A stretch of DNA of 64,000 bases from positions 48,986-112,985 of the forward strand of contig NZ_JACVQB010000001.1 of assembly GCF_018881575.1 (NCBI RefSeq), read 5' to 3'. The DNA is from Polynucleobacter sp. UK-Kesae-W10. GTDB lineage: Bacteria; Pseudomonadota; Gammaproteobacteria; Burkholderiales; Burkholderiaceae. Of the stretch, positions 39,674 to 48,721 are shown in pieces; positions within the stretch are counted from its first letter, which is position 1; every line of letters starts with the position of its first letter. A program made the position numbers and the translations under genes. The notes under the pieces are model-generated. The model saw only the letters and a program-made list of their open reading frames with translations, had not been told where the DNA came from and made no database searches.

Positions 39674-41011
39674 TTATTTATTTTGAGCCCCTAAGACCAC
39701 AATTTTCATGCGATCCATTGCTAAATATTTTTGGAATGCGGCACGCACTTGATCCAAGGTCACCGCATCTACTTGTTTGGTCCAAGTTTCCATAGTGTCT
39801 AGAGGCAAATCATTCCAGACAATTGCTGACACGTTATCTAATAATTTACGATTGTTATCAATGCGCAATGGATAGCCATTAATGAGATTTGCTTTCGCCG
39901 CAGTAAGCTCAGAAACCGTAGGTCCATCAGCGATAAATTTTTCAATTGTGCTACTCATCACCTCGAGAGCCAAAGCACTTTGATCACCCTTTGTTTGCAA
40001 ACCGGCCTGAAAGATGCCATTGTCTTTGCCAGGTGCAAAATAACTAAAAACACTATAGGCTAGACCACGCTTCTCACGCACTTCGCTCATCAGGCGCGAT
40101 ACAAAACCACCTCCACCCAATACATAGTTGCCAACCAGCAAAGGGAAGTAATCTGGGTTATTGCGTGCCACCGCCGTCATGCCCATGGCAATGTGTGCCT
40201 GCTGAGAATCAAAGGGGATTTGCACCTCACGCTGCGCAAGCGGCTCAATCGGGGAGCGTTGCAGTTGAGGTAATGCTGGTATCGCCGGGCCCGAATCAGG
40301 TATCTTTTTTAAAAGCACTTGAACTATCTCATTGGCTTGCGCTTGATCTACATCACCCACAATACTGATTTGCATGCGATCGCCGCGATAAAACTGCTGA
40401 TGAAATCGCATTAAATCAGCAACAGTAATCGAGCTGATTGATTTAGGGGAAGGAGTCTGTGCCAATGGATAGCTACCGTAAACCATTTTTTTGAAACGGC
40501 GCTCTAATACATATTCTGGTTTTGTTTCAGCCTCTAGCAAGCCCGTAATCGTTCTTTGCTTTTCACGTGCCACGATATTGGCGTCGTAAGTGGGGGCGCC
40601 TAACATCGTTGATGCCAATTGCACGGCCCTATCTCGCAAATCTTTTCTACTGAGAGTCCGTATACGCAAAATGGCACGCTCGCCACTAACAGAAAATCCA
40701 ATGCTAGCTCCCAAATCAGCGATCTCATCGGCGATTTGCGCTTCATTCAATAAACCCTTATCGCTGCGCGCCCCATAGCTCATCAGGCCTGCAGTTAGAT
40801 CTGCCAGACCGCTCTTACCCAGAGGGTCGTAGCGATCGCCAGCATCAATACTGACCTCAATATCGACCATCGGCAGGGCCTGGGTTTGAACCAAGTGGGC
40901 CTTGGCGCCTTTATAAGCCTCTAACTTTTCGATTGGCAGGATGGCTTGTGCATGAGTGCATATGCCCAGCGTAATAAAGCAGATAGCAATGATGCGATTG
41001 AAGGTGCTCAT
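39674..41011 (-). CDS. M16 peptidase family protein, non-catalytic subunit
   Basis: A 445-residue periplasmic protein with a signal peptide (IAICFITLGICTHAQA, cleavage about 23) and two M16 lobes. The zinc motif HxxEH is replaced by GLADLTAGLM, so it cannot bind the catalytic zinc. It overlaps its upstream partner by one base (TAATG) and the partner keeps the motif; the pair resembles heterodimeric processing peptidases. A conserved RGDRMQISIVGDV (AFYRGDRM) and GGGGFVSRLMSEVREKRGLAYS stretch (quoted as GGGGFVSRLMSEVREKR) is present. Confidence 0.88.
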   Translation of the reverse strand: MSTFNRIIAICFITLGICTHAQAILPIEKLEAYKGAKAHLVQTQALPMVDIEVSIDAGDRYDPLGKSGLADLTAGLMSYGARSDKGLLNEAQIADEIADLGASIGFSVSGERAILRIRTLSRKDLRDRAVQLASTMLGAPTYDANIVAREKQRTITGLLEAETKPEYVLERRFKKMVYGSYPLAQTPSPKSISSITVADLMRFHQQFYRGDRMQISIVGDVDQAQANEIVQVLLKKIPDSGPAIPALPQLQRSPIEPLAQREVQIPFDSQQAHIAMGMTAVARNNPDYFPLLVGNYVLGGGGFVSRLMSEVREKRGLAYSVFSYFAPGKDNGIFQAGLQTKGDQSALALEVMSSTIEKFIADGPTVSELTAAKANLINGYPLRIDNNRKLLDNVSAIVWNDLPLDTMETWTKQVDAVTLDQVRAAFQKYLAMDRMKIVVLGAQNK

Positions 41012-42375
41012 TATTTACCTTCCTTGCCTACCAAATTACGCGCCTGCGGATCTAACACTGCAATGGTCAAACCCTCATCCAATAAATATTTTTGTGCGAC
41101 TGCTTGCACTTGCTCAGGAGTAATCGTTTGCATCTTTTCAAGCATATAGTCGATGTCTCTCCAAGAAAATCCTGCCATCTCAGTGCTACCAATTTCCATG
41201 GCCTGACCAAAAATAGAATCACGTTTGTAAATTTGCTCAGAAAGAATGCGCACTTTAATTCGTTTGAGCTCAGACTCCAAGATGCCTTTTTGTTTTAGTT
41301 CTTCGAGGGCTTTACGAATACTCGCTTGGGCTTGAGCCACTGATTTTCCCTTAGCCATCGTTGCGCTAATTTGAAATAATTCAGGTCCACGAGAAATCAT
41401 GTCGTAACCAACGCCCACATCATTGACTACCTTTTCTTGCTTAACCAAGACTCGATTCAGGCGAGCGTTGTCATAGCCATCCAATACCGCCGTCAGTAAT
41501 TCCAAGGCATAGGGCTCGGGGTTATCTAGCTTGCCAGGCTCAAGACGAGGCACTTTCCAGGCCATGGTAATTTGCGCACTATCGGCTGGCGCCTTTACCT
41601 GAACCTGTTTAATACCTTTTTGTGGTGGCTCAATCTGAGGCTTACGTACCGGCAACTCTTGTGCAGCATGCACGCCATAATATTTCTCCACACTGTCCAA
41701 TACTTGCTTGGCATCCACATCACCGGTAATGACCACTATTGCATTATTGGGTTTATACCAACTGCGATACCAATCCCGCGCATCACTAGGCTTCATATTT
41801 TGTAAGTCATTCATCCAACCAACCACCGGATGTCGATATGGCGAGCTCATATACGCAGTTGCCATTAAAGACTCATTGAGCAGACTGTTAGGATTATCTT
41901 CAGTGCGCAAACGACGCTCTTCTATTACCACCTGAATTTCTTTGAAGAACTCAGCATCATCAAAATTTAAATTTGACATGCGGTCTGCCTCTAGCTTCAT
42001 GACATCGTCCAATTTGGACTTTTCAATCTGCTGAAAATACGCGGTGTAATCGCGGGAAGTAAATGCATTTTCTCGTCCGCCTACTGCGGCGACCAAACGA
42101 GAAAACTCACCGGCCTTTACTTTTTCAGTCCCTTTGAACATCATGTGCTCAAGAACGTGGGCTACACCAGTACGTCCATTGGTTTCATCCATAGAGCCAG
42201 CGCGATACCAAACCATATGCGCCACTGTGGGAGCGCGATGGTCCTCCCGGACAATCAATTTCAGGCCGTTACTTAATAAAAATTCATGGGTATCCGCCTG
42301 ATCTTTCGCCATAGCCCAAGGTGATTGGGCAAACAACAAAAATAGGAAGGAAATTCGGAGTAAATTGGAGCGCAT
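41011..42375 (-). CDS. M16 family zinc metallopeptidase, catalytic subunit
   Basis: A 454-residue periplasmic peptidase with a signal peptide (ISFLFLLFAQSPWAMA, cleavage about 24). The HxxEH zinc motif is intact in HVLEHMMFKGT (about 78-82) and the downstream glutamate lies in the EADRMSNLNF/VVIEERRLR region. It starts 63 bases from the divergent ftsY gene. Together with the following gene it likely forms a heterodimer that degrades or processes peptides; the physiological substrate is unknown. Confidence 0.92.
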   Translation of the reverse strand: MRSNLLRISFLFLLFAQSPWAMAKDQADTHEFLLSNGLKLIVREDHRAPTVAHMVWYRAGSMDETNGRTGVAHVLEHMMFKGTEKVKAGEFSRLVAAVGGRENAFTSRDYTAYFQQIEKSKLDDVMKLEADRMSNLNFDDAEFFKEIQVVIEERRLRTEDNPNSLLNESLMATAYMSSPYRHPVVGWMNDLQNMKPSDARDWYRSWYKPNNAIVVITGDVDAKQVLDSVEKYYGVHAAQELPVRKPQIEPPQKGIKQVQVKAPADSAQITMAWKVPRLEPGKLDNPEPYALELLTAVLDGYDNARLNRVLVKQEKVVNDVGVGYDMISRGPELFQISATMAKGKSVAQAQASIRKALEELKQKGILESELKRIKVRILSEQIYKRDSIFGQAMEIGSTEMAGFSWRDIDYMLEKMQTITPEQVQAVAQKYLLDEGLTIAVLDPQARNLVGKEGK

Positions 42376-42438
42376 CTGCTAAATCACCATATCCCAAGAA
42401 TTAAATTGATAAGATGCAAGGATTAAATTGTATCGATT

Positions 42439-43329
42439 ATGTTCGGCTTACGTAAAACCCTCGGATCCTTATTTAAATCAAGCAAGACGGACGAAGCTTG
42501 GTTTGATTCCTTAGAAGAATCACTGATTCAAAGTGATGTTGGCCTACCCACGACTGAACAATTGATTAGCAAGCTACGCAAAGCCGCTAAGTCTGAAAAG
42601 GCATCCAGTCCTGAAGAGCTCCAGACCCTCCTGATTCAAGAAGTGGCCACTTTGCTACAAGCGCTAGAGCCAAGCCCAAACCCTTTATTTGCAAGCCTCA
42701 AAGAGAATATTCCCGAAGTTTGGTTAGTTGTTGGCGTCAATGGCGCTGGCAAAACCACCACCATTGGAAAACTGTGTCGACTCTTTCAATCTCAGGGCAA
42801 GTCGGTACTCTTGGCAGCAGGAGACACCTTCCGAGCCGCAGCCCGCAACCAACTCCAGGAATGGGGCGGACGTAACCAGGTAGATGTCATTAGCCAAGAA
42901 GGCGGCGATGCGGCTGCCGTAGCGCATGATTCGATCCATTCCGCTATCTCACGCAAAAGCGATATTCTGATTATTGATACCGCGGGACGTCTTGCCACCC
43001 AAGACAATCTGATGGAAGAGCTCAAAAAGGTGAAGCGCGTCATTGGCAAGGCTTTACCAGGCGCGCCACACCACACACTTTTAGTGCTAGATGGCAATAC
43101 CGGTCAAAATGGTTTGAGCCAAGTAAAAGCTTTCCATGCGGCTTTAGGGCTCACCGGGATCATCGTTACCAAGCTTGATGGCACGGCGAAAGGCGGCGTG
43201 ATCTGCGCTCTAGCCCATACCTTGCAAGACGGTCCAAAACCAGCTGTCCTGGCCCTAGGAAAAGGTGAGGGAATTGAAGATTTAGCACCCTTCTCTGCCA
43301 GCCAATATTCAGCTGAATTATTCAACTAA
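42439..43329 (+). CDS. ftsY: Signal recognition particle receptor FtsY
   Basis: Docking GTPase for co-translational insertion of membrane proteins. The 296-residue protein is an NG domain with Walker A GVNGAGKTT at 99-107, DTAGR and TKLDGTAKGG. The acidic A domain found in E. coli (about 200 residues) is absent; the short N-terminus with FGLRKTLGSLF could be the amphipathic membrane-binding helix. rpoH starts 93 bases after. Confidence 0.96.
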   Translation: MFGLRKTLGSLFKSSKTDEAWFDSLEESLIQSDVGLPTTEQLISKLRKAAKSEKASSPEELQTLLIQEVATLLQALEPSPNPLFASLKENIPEVWLVVGVNGAGKTTTIGKLCRLFQSQGKSVLLAAGDTFRAAARNQLQEWGGRNQVDVISQEGGDAAAVAHDSIHSAISRKSDILIIDTAGRLATQDNLMEELKKVKRVIGKALPGAPHHTLLVLDGNTGQNGLSQVKAFHAALGLTGIIVTKLDGTAKGGVICALAHTLQDGPKPAVLALGKGEGIEDLAPFSASQYSAELFN

Positions 43330-43357
43330 ATCAAATAGTTACAGATATATAAAAGGA

Positions 43358-43384
43358 TTAGCACTCTCTTGACAAGAGTGCTAA
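43358..43384 (+). promoter_or_regulatory. CIRCE element (HrcA operator) upstream of rpoH
   Basis: Perfect match to TTAGCACTC-N9-GAGTGCTAA: left arm 43358-43366, nine-base spacer 43367-43375, right arm 43376-43384. It lies 39 bases before the rpoH start codon. HrcA binds this site in heat-shock operons; here the repressor gene itself is not in the window. Confidence 0.93.
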
Positions 43385-43400
43385 AATAAACTTCTATAAA
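43369..43400 (+). promoter_or_regulatory. rpoH promoter overlapping CIRCE
   Basis: A consensus -35 TTGACA (43369-43374) falls wholly within the CIRCE spacer. The -10 is less clear: TTCTAT at 43392-43397 gives a 17-base spacer, while TATAAA at 43395-43400 gives 20. HrcA binding would block RNA polymerase directly. No sigma-32 or sigma-E promoter was recognised. Confidence 0.5.
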
Positions 43401-43422
43401 CACCTAATATTTATTAAAAAAA

Positions 43423-44346
43423 ATGGTTCAAAAGAAATCTGACAAACCGAATTTGCAAAGGCTGCCTGTAGCGCAGGCTGCAGCGGCGTCTGCATTTCCA
43501 ATGCTGCCATCCCTTGGGGTCGGCACACTCGATTCTTACATTGCGTACGTGAATCGCGTACCAATGCTGAGCGCTGCAGAAGAGTTACATCTGGCGCAGG
43601 AATTTCGTCGCACTGAAAATGTTGAAGCCGCTAAAACTTTAGTGCTCTCGCATTTGCGTTTAGTGGTTTCCGTTGCACGCCAATACCTTGGCTATGGCAT
43701 TCCACATGCTGACCTAATTCAAGAAGGCAATATTGGTCTCATGAAAGCAGTAAAGCGTTATGACCCAAACAACGGCGCTCGACTTGTATCCTATGCCATT
43801 CATTGGATCAAAGCTGAAATTCATGAGTACATTCTCAAGAACTGGCGCTTGGTCAAAATGGCAACGACTAAGGCGCAACGTAAGCTCTTCTTCAATTTAC
43901 GCAGCAATAAACCAACCTTGAGCGCACTTACACCAGGTGAAGTAGATGCTCTCGCCAAGGCCCTGGATGTAAAGGGTTCTGACGTTAAAGAAATGGAAAT
44001 GCGCCTCGCTGGTGGAGACATTGCATTAGAAGGTGATGATAGCGATGATGAGGCCGCTTATGCGCCGATTCAATGGCTTGCCGACAGCAGTCAAGAGCCA
44101 ACAGAACGCATCGCCAGTACTGAAGCGGATGCGATGCAAGGTCCTAAGTTGGATCAAGCCTTAATGTCTTTGGATGAACGTAGTCGCAATATCGTTCAAT
44201 CCCGGTGGCTCGCTATGGATGCTGATGGCAATGGCACTAAAACATTGCATGATTTAGCTGACGAATACGGCATCTCCGCTGAGCGCGTACGTCAAATTGA
44301 GACTGCAGCTCTCAAAAAAATGCGCGGCATGTTGCAAGCGGCTTAA
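43423..44346 (+). CDS. rpoH: Heat-shock sigma factor RpoH (sigma-32)
   Basis: Sigma factor for heat-shock genes. The 307-residue protein has the conserved RpoH box QRKLFFNLR at 152-160, sigma region 2 (DLIQEGNIGLMKAVKRYDP, 97-115) and region 4 helix-turn-helix with LADEYGISAERVRQIE near the C-terminus. Start ATG has no strong ribosome-binding site in the AT-rich leader. A hairpin (GCGGCT/AGCCGC, 44338-44354) covers the stop codon. Control by CIRCE suggests HrcA represses the heat-shock sigma factor gene, adding feedback to the sigma-32 pathway. Confidence 0.96.
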   Translation: MVQKKSDKPNLQRLPVAQAAAASAFPMLPSLGVGTLDSYIAYVNRVPMLSAAEELHLAQEFRRTENVEAAKTLVLSHLRLVVSVARQYLGYGIPHADLIQEGNIGLMKAVKRYDPNNGARLVSYAIHWIKAEIHEYILKNWRLVKMATTKAQRKLFFNLRSNKPTLSALTPGEVDALAKALDVKGSDVKEMEMRLAGGDIALEGDDSDDEAAYAPIQWLADSSQEPTERIASTEADAMQGPKLDQALMSLDERSRNIVQSRWLAMDADGNGTKTLHDLADEYGISAERVRQIETAALKKMRGMLQAA

Positions 44347-44354
44347 TCAGCCGC
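44338..44354. other. Hairpin over the rpoH stop codon
   Basis: Six-base arms GCGGCT and AGCCGC flank TAATC, which contains the rpoH TAA. No T run follows, so it is not a standard terminator; it may protect the 3' end or assist termination between the convergent rpoH and SCO genes. Confidence 0.4.
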
Positions 44355-44369
44355 CTTGCCGACATACTC

Positions 44370-44960
44370 TTACTTCAGCAGTTCTTTCAAGTCATGCGCC
44401 AAGGTCTCTGGGCCTTGCGCATGCTTGATGTACAAACGAAGACGGCCTTCTGGATCAAACGCATAACTGCCAGCTGTGTGATCAATGGTGTATGAACCAG
44501 GACTGCTGCCAGGCACTTTCTTGTAATAAATCTTAAAGTCTTTAGTAACCTTCTCTAAGGCAGCTTCATCTGCTGGTCGTAAACCCAAAAAGCGTGGATC
44601 AAAGGATGGAACATACTGTTTCAAGATCACCGCTGTGTCGCGCTCAGGATCAACTGTTACAAACAGTACCTGCACCTTATCTGACTGAGGCCCCATGAGT
44701 GCCATGACCTGCTGCATTTCCGTCAAGGTAGTCGGACAAATATCGGGACACTGGGTATAGCCAAAAAACATGACCACCACTTTGCCCTTAAAGTCAGCCA
44801 AAGTTCTGATATTCCCATCTGGATCAAGCAGACTAAAGTCTTTGCCAAACGAGGTGCTACCGGTAATGTCGATGTTTTTAAATTCAGGCTTAGGGCTGCA
44901 CGCAGCTAGCAATACCAACAGAAATGCAATAAACATGCTGCGGAATAAAGTCATCTTCAT
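44370..44960 (-). CDS. SCO1/SenC copper chaperone for cytochrome oxidase
   Basis: Delivers or maintains copper for the CuA centre. The 196-residue lipoprotein has a lipobox LLAAC (Cys21) and a thioredoxin fold with the copper-binding CPDIC motif (about 73-77) and a downstream histidine in TIDHTAGSY. It follows ctaB by one base at the end of the SURF1-ctaA-ctaB run, fitting a job in oxidase assembly. Confidence 0.95.
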   Translation of the reverse strand: MKMTLFRSMFIAFLLVLLAACSPKPEFKNIDITGSTSFGKDFSLLDPDGNIRTLADFKGKVVVMFFGYTQCPDICPTTLTEMQQVMALMGPQSDKVQVLFVTVDPERDTAVILKQYVPSFDPRFLGLRPADEAALEKVTKDFKIYYKKVPGSSPGSYTIDHTAGSYAFDPEGRLRLYIKHAQGPETLAHDLKELLK

Positions 44961-44961
44961 C

Positions 44962-45855
44962 TCAAAGAAAATAGTGGTCTAACAGCAGCGCTGCAAAGAG
45001 CAAGGACAAATAAGTGATTGAAAAACGAAATGTCTTTTTAGCTAAAGCATCGCTATAAGAAATAAATAGCGCGATTACATAGGCCAAGAACATCAAGCCT
45101 AAAACAATCGCAGAAATCAAATAGACCATACCGCTCATGCCGTAGATATAAGGCAACAATGTTGCTGCAATCAAAATCAAGGTATAGAGCAAAATATTGA
45201 GCAAGGTAAAGCGTTCACCATGGGTCACAGGGAGCATTGGAAGCCCTGATTGAACATAATCATCGCGACGATATAAAGCCAAGGCCCAGAAATGTGGGGG
45301 TGTCCAAACAAAAATAATAAGAACGAGCAGCCAAGCCTCTGCAGAGAGAGTATTGGTTACTGCCGCCCAACCCAGTGCTGGTGGCATTGCCCCTGAAAGA
45401 CCGCCAATCACAATATTCTGTGGCGTAGCAGGCTTGAGGAGCCAAGTGTAAATCACTGCATAGCCTACAAAGGTGGCTAACGTTAACCACATGGTTAGGG
45501 GATTGCAAAAATTCCACAAAATAATCATCCCCAAAGATCCAAGAATGATTGAGAAAACAATAATGTGAAATGGTGTGACCTCACCTGTAGCGGAAGGGCG
45601 CCATGCTGTGCGCTTCATTTTGGCGTCTACTGCTTGCTCGATGAGACAGTTCACTGCAAATGCCGCACCCGCCAATAACCAGATCCCAACAATACCGCCA
45701 AAGAGAACGGGGTACGGGACCATGCCGGGAGTAGCCAAGAACATACCAATCACAGCGCAAAAAACGGCCAGCTGAGTCACTCTAGGTTTAGTGAGGACCC
45801 AGTACTGACGCCAGCGCGGTAGCGCTGCTGAAGGAGTGGATTGCGGTGTACTCAT
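44962..45855 (-). CDS. ctaB: Protoheme IX farnesyltransferase (heme O synthase)
   Basis: Adds farnesyl to heme B to make heme O, the precursor of heme A for the aa3 oxidase. From the ATG at 45855 (297 residues) it has about nine membrane segments and the prenyltransferase Asp/Asn motif [15 protein letters not shown] at 69-83. Start chosen because it overlaps the ctaA stop (TGA over ATG) and matches relatives. ctaA encodes the next step, heme A synthase. Confidence 0.96.
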   Translation of the reverse strand: MSTPQSTPSAALPRWRQYWVLTKPRVTQLAVFCAVIGMFLATPGMVPYPVLFGGIVGIWLLAGAAFAVNCLIEQAVDAKMKRTAWRPSATGEVTPFHIIVFSIILGSLGMIILWNFCNPLTMWLTLATFVGYAVIYTWLLKPATPQNIVIGGLSGAMPPALGWAAVTNTLSAEAWLLVLIIFVWTPPHFWALALYRRDDYVQSGLPMLPVTHGERFTLLNILLYTLILIAATLLPYIYGMSGMVYLISAIVLGLMFLAYVIALFISYSDALAKKTFRFSITYLSLLFAALLLDHYFL

Positions 45856-46979
45856 AGCTTTGCAGTCTGCATTCGAATTGGTGACTTCCAAGAGGCCCAA
45901 TAACTCATTCTGACCAAACAGAATACTAAAGCAGCTGAACCAGCAGTATGTAATAAGGCTGCTGCTAGGGGCCACTGAAACACTACGTTTGAAATACCAG
46001 TGATGATTTGAAGTGTTAACAGGGAAAACAGAAGCTTGGCAAAACGCCCAAGCTCAGGCACTGCTGTATTGCTAGCACGCAAGGCTCTCACCCCGACCAC
46101 CGAGAGGGTAATGAATAGCACTATGGCAAATAGGCGATGTGCCCAATGGATAGTCTGTAAAGCAACAGGGGAAATATATTCGCCTTGCGCATTCAAGCCC
46201 AGTTGACGCCACAGCGTAAAGCCTTCAGACCAATTTGTTTCTGGCCACGCAGCACCCAAGCAAGTTGGAAAATCAGGGCAGGCTAAGACAGCGTAATTGG
46301 TACTCACCCAAGCACCCAAAAATATTTGTATAAAGAGGGTGATAAAGGCCAACAATAATAACTTTGCAGGCAGAGGACGAATACGCATAACCCTGACGGC
46401 TGAGGATTTATCAATCCAAGCTTGCTGAGCGTAAGCTGTTAAGCAAGCCAACAAGACCAAGGCTAGCATCAAATGAATCGTCACAATGATAGGTTGCAAT
46501 TTGAGAGTGACTGTCCAAGCACCAAATGCCCCTTGTATACAAACCAATAGCAATAAGGCCATACTGCCGAGTAAGGGGGATTTGCCCAAGGCTTTTACTT
46601 TGCTAAAGGCTAAAGCAAGCTGCACAATGATTAAGGTGCCCACTGTCATTGCTAGATAGCGGTGAATCATTTCAATCCAAGCCTTAATGACCGTTACAGG
46701 GCCGCTAGGTAAAGCCATCTCTGCTTGCTGAATGTCACCAAGGGCATGCAATGGATTTGAGGTGCCATAGCAACCAGGCCAGTCAGGGCAACCCAAGCCA
46801 GAATCCGTTAAGCGGGTAAATGCACCAAACACAATCAAATCAAAAGTCATAAAGACCAACACCCAATTGAGCTTCTGAAAAAAACTATAGCCCGGTCTTG
46901 ATCCAACATAAGCTAAAGGTAGGCCTGCGAATACGATCGCAATTCCAGCTAACTCCAAGAACAAAATCAGATGGGGCAT
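45852..46979 (-). CDS. ctaA: Heme A synthase (COX15/CtaA)
   Basis: Oxidises the C8 methyl of heme O to formyl, giving heme A. The 375-residue membrane protein has about eight membrane segments and the paired histidines of CtaA, including those in EMIHRYLAM and [10 protein letters not shown]. Overlaps both neighbours (TAATG upstream, TGA/ATG downstream), so the assembly genes are translationally coupled. Confidence 0.95.
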   Translation of the reverse strand: MPHLILFLELAGIAIVFAGLPLAYVGSRPGYSFFQKLNWVLVFMTFDLIVFGAFTRLTDSGLGCPDWPGCYGTSNPLHALGDIQQAEMALPSGPVTVIKAWIEMIHRYLAMTVGTLIIVQLALAFSKVKALGKSPLLGSMALLLLVCIQGAFGAWTVTLKLQPIIVTIHLMLALVLLACLTAYAQQAWIDKSSAVRVMRIRPLPAKLLLLAFITLFIQIFLGAWVSTNYAVLACPDFPTCLGAAWPETNWSEGFTLWRQLGLNAQGEYISPVALQTIHWAHRLFAIVLFITLSVVGVRALRASNTAVPELGRFAKLLFSLLTLQIITGISNVVFQWPLAAALLHTAGSAALVFCLVRMSYWASWKSPIRMQTAKL

Positions 46980-47635
46980 TACAGAGTCTCACCCTTATGA
47001 TTGAGACGCAACAGTTTTTCTAGGTCTTTTTTAATTGCAGCAAATTCTTTAGGAGAATTGGTTACGGGGATCAGCATCATTTTTGCTGGGCTTGGATCAA
47101 GCAACTGAATTTGATCGCCAGCACCCTCACGATTGAGCCATCCCAAAAATTCTGCACGCTGTTTGGGATCGGTTGGTAGTGAAACCACCTTAAAGCCTGC
47201 AACCTGTTCATCATATGCTTTTGCCACCTCTGGATCGATGGACTTGCCATCTAAATTGACCCACATGAGCTGCACTCGACCACTTTCCCTACCCACCGCA
47301 ACCTTTACCTGTCGCATTAGAAAGAGCGCTTCAATACATTTCTGATCCTGAATTTGACACTCTCCTGCAGGACGCGCAATCAACAGAGTCCACTTACCTT
47401 GCAGAGGAACACTGAACCATGTTGGATTAGCCTCTTGCGCTGGATGTACTAAGGTACCAAAGTTGGTTTTTCCACCCTCGGGCTTAATCACGTAATAAGC
47501 AAAATAAGATGCCAGGACCGGAGCAGCGCAGGCAAGCAGTAAGAGCAGCATTTGGATGCGCCCGCGACGAGTCTGTGCATTAATAGCGGAAGAATCCGCT
47601 TGTGATGCTGGTATCAACAATTCTTTATCACTCAC
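46979..47635 (-). CDS. Membrane-anchored thioredoxin-fold protein of oxidase locus
   Basis: A 218-residue protein of a family found between SURF1 and ctaA in Burkholderiales. One N-terminal membrane segment (about 26-48, MLLLLLACAAPVLASYFAYYV in parts: LLLLLACAAPVLASYFAYYV) is followed by a periplasmic thioredoxin-like domain with KWTLLIARPAGECQIQDQKC, giving a Cys-x6-Cys pair, and FLMRQVKVAVGRE. It may take part in disulfide or copper handling for the oxidase, by analogy with SCO; this is inference. Start is GTG at 47635, overlapping SURF1 by four bases. Confidence 0.75.
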   Translation of the reverse strand: MSDKELLIPASQADSSAINAQTRRGRIQMLLLLLACAAPVLASYFAYYVIKPEGGKTNFGTLVHPAQEANPTWFSVPLQGKWTLLIARPAGECQIQDQKCIEALFLMRQVKVAVGRESGRVQLMWVNLDGKSIDPEVAKAYDEQVAGFKVVSLPTDPKQRAEFLGWLNREGAGDQIQLLDPSPAKMMLIPVTNSPKEFAAIKKDLEKLLRLNHKGETL

Positions 47636-48432
47636 CCTAAATCCCCATTCACTACATTTCCTGGCCTATATTGGCGTAGGCCACTCAGCAACCAAAATAC
47701 AAAACCAGCAAAGGCCAAAGCAAACCACTGGAATGCATAAGCATAATGGCGATCGACTCCGCTTGTCAGGGGCGCCCACTCTCGCAGTAGGCCATCAGAA
47801 ACTCCAGACTCTTCTAAACGCAAAATAAAGGGGGCTTGTACCCAACCATGCAGCAGAGACTCTCGTCTTAAGTCAAAGTTTTGCGCAATACGGGGTTTAT
47901 TGGGATCTACATTGTCGCCTTCTGTGCCTAGGGCATAAACTTTGCCTGGATGAGCAAATACCAAGCCCTCAATATTCACTATGCCGGCCGGCGTCTCAAT
48001 CGGCGGCAAAGATTCACGACGTTCATTGTTTCGCGGTGCCCAACCTCGATTAACCCATAGCACCTCATCCCTACCTTCCAATTGAAAGGGCATCATCAGA
48101 TAAAAACCGGCTTGTGCTGTATTGCCTGCGCCACCCGCAGGGATTGGCCTAGGACGGTTATCTAGCCAGACGGCTGCCTCAGGGATATACCGACCACGAG
48201 CAATCATGCGACGCTCACCAGCCTCCTCTAAAGACCAGACAGCCGCATTCGCATTCAAGATAGGCATTTGTTGACGAGCTGCCAGGTTTTCCGCCAAAGC
48301 AATTTTGCCTTCGGCCCTGTTGAGCTGCCAAATTCCTGCCCCACAGCCTATGGCGATTACCAGCAAGGCTGATACAGTAGCAACTATGCGCTTTGCTATC
48401 AGTATGTCGAAGAGGCGATTAGAAGATTTCAA
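47632..48432 (-). CDS. SURF1 family oxidase assembly protein
   Basis: Assists heme A insertion into subunit I of cytochrome oxidase. The 266-residue protein has two membrane segments, one near the N-terminus (about 15-35) and one near the C-terminus (YAFQWFALAFAGFVFWLLSG), flanking a periplasmic SURF1 domain with LDNRPRP and GWVQAPFILRLEES. The start is TTG at 48432, since no ATG or GTG lies nearby in frame; it is separated from the divergent DUF2909 start by 14 bases, so the promoter must overlap that gene. Confidence 0.92.
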   Translation of the reverse strand: MKSSNRLFDILIAKRIVATVSALLVIAIGCGAGIWQLNRAEGKIALAENLAARQQMPILNANAAVWSLEEAGERRMIARGRYIPEAAVWLDNRPRPIPAGGAGNTAQAGFYLMMPFQLEGRDEVLWVNRGWAPRNNERRESLPPIETPAGIVNIEGLVFAHPGKVYALGTEGDNVDPNKPRIAQNFDLRRESLLHGWVQAPFILRLEESGVSDGLLREWAPLTSGVDRHYAYAFQWFALAFAGFVFWLLSGLRQYRPGNVVNGDLG

Positions 48433-48446
48433 GATAAGGGTTTGAA

Positions 48447-48659
48447 ATGAAGTGGATTATTCCAGTTGTACTGCTCATGATTGTGGCCAGCTTAGGCTCT
48501 GCTCTCTACTACATGATGAAAGACCGGGGCAATAGCTCAAGAATGGTTCGCTCTTTAATGCTACGCATCGGCTTGTCTCTTGCGCTCTTTATAGGCATCC
48601 TGATTGCCTACCGCTTTGGCTTGATTGAGGCGACAGGCATCAAAGTAGGCTACAACTAA
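48447..48659 (+). CDS. Twin-transmembrane DUF2909 protein
   Basis: A 70-residue protein with two hydrophobic segments, about 3-23 and 40-60. The family is confined mostly to proteobacterial cytochrome oxidase loci and has no known biochemical role. It is transcribed opposite to every other gene of the cluster, between SURF1 and ctaE, with AAGGG 8 bases before the ATG. A bidirectional terminator follows it. Function could be oxidase assembly or stability, inferred from context only. Confidence 0.85.
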   Translation: MKWIIPVVLLMIVASLGSALYYMMKDRGNSSRMVRSLMLRIGLSLALFIGILIAYRFGLIEATGIKVGYN

Positions 48660-48688
48660 ATTGCTTTAAAAACCGTACAGCTAAAAAC

Positions 48689-48716
48689 GAATCGGGGCTT
48701 ACAGCCCCGATTTTTA
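48689..48716. terminator. Bidirectional terminator between DUF2909 and ctaE
   Basis: Stem ATCGGGGCT/AGCCCCGAT with loop TAC and T/A runs on both sides, located between the convergent DUF2909 gene and ctaE. It ends the ctaC-ctaE operon on the minus strand and the DUF2909 transcript on the plus. Confidence 0.92.
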
Positions 48717-48721
48717 TTTCT

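Noticed and set aside
45855-45975. Forty extra residues at the ctaB N-terminus
   Set aside because: They come from antisense-like reading across ctaA. The ATG at 45855 overlaps the ctaA stop and gives a start typical of heme O synthases.
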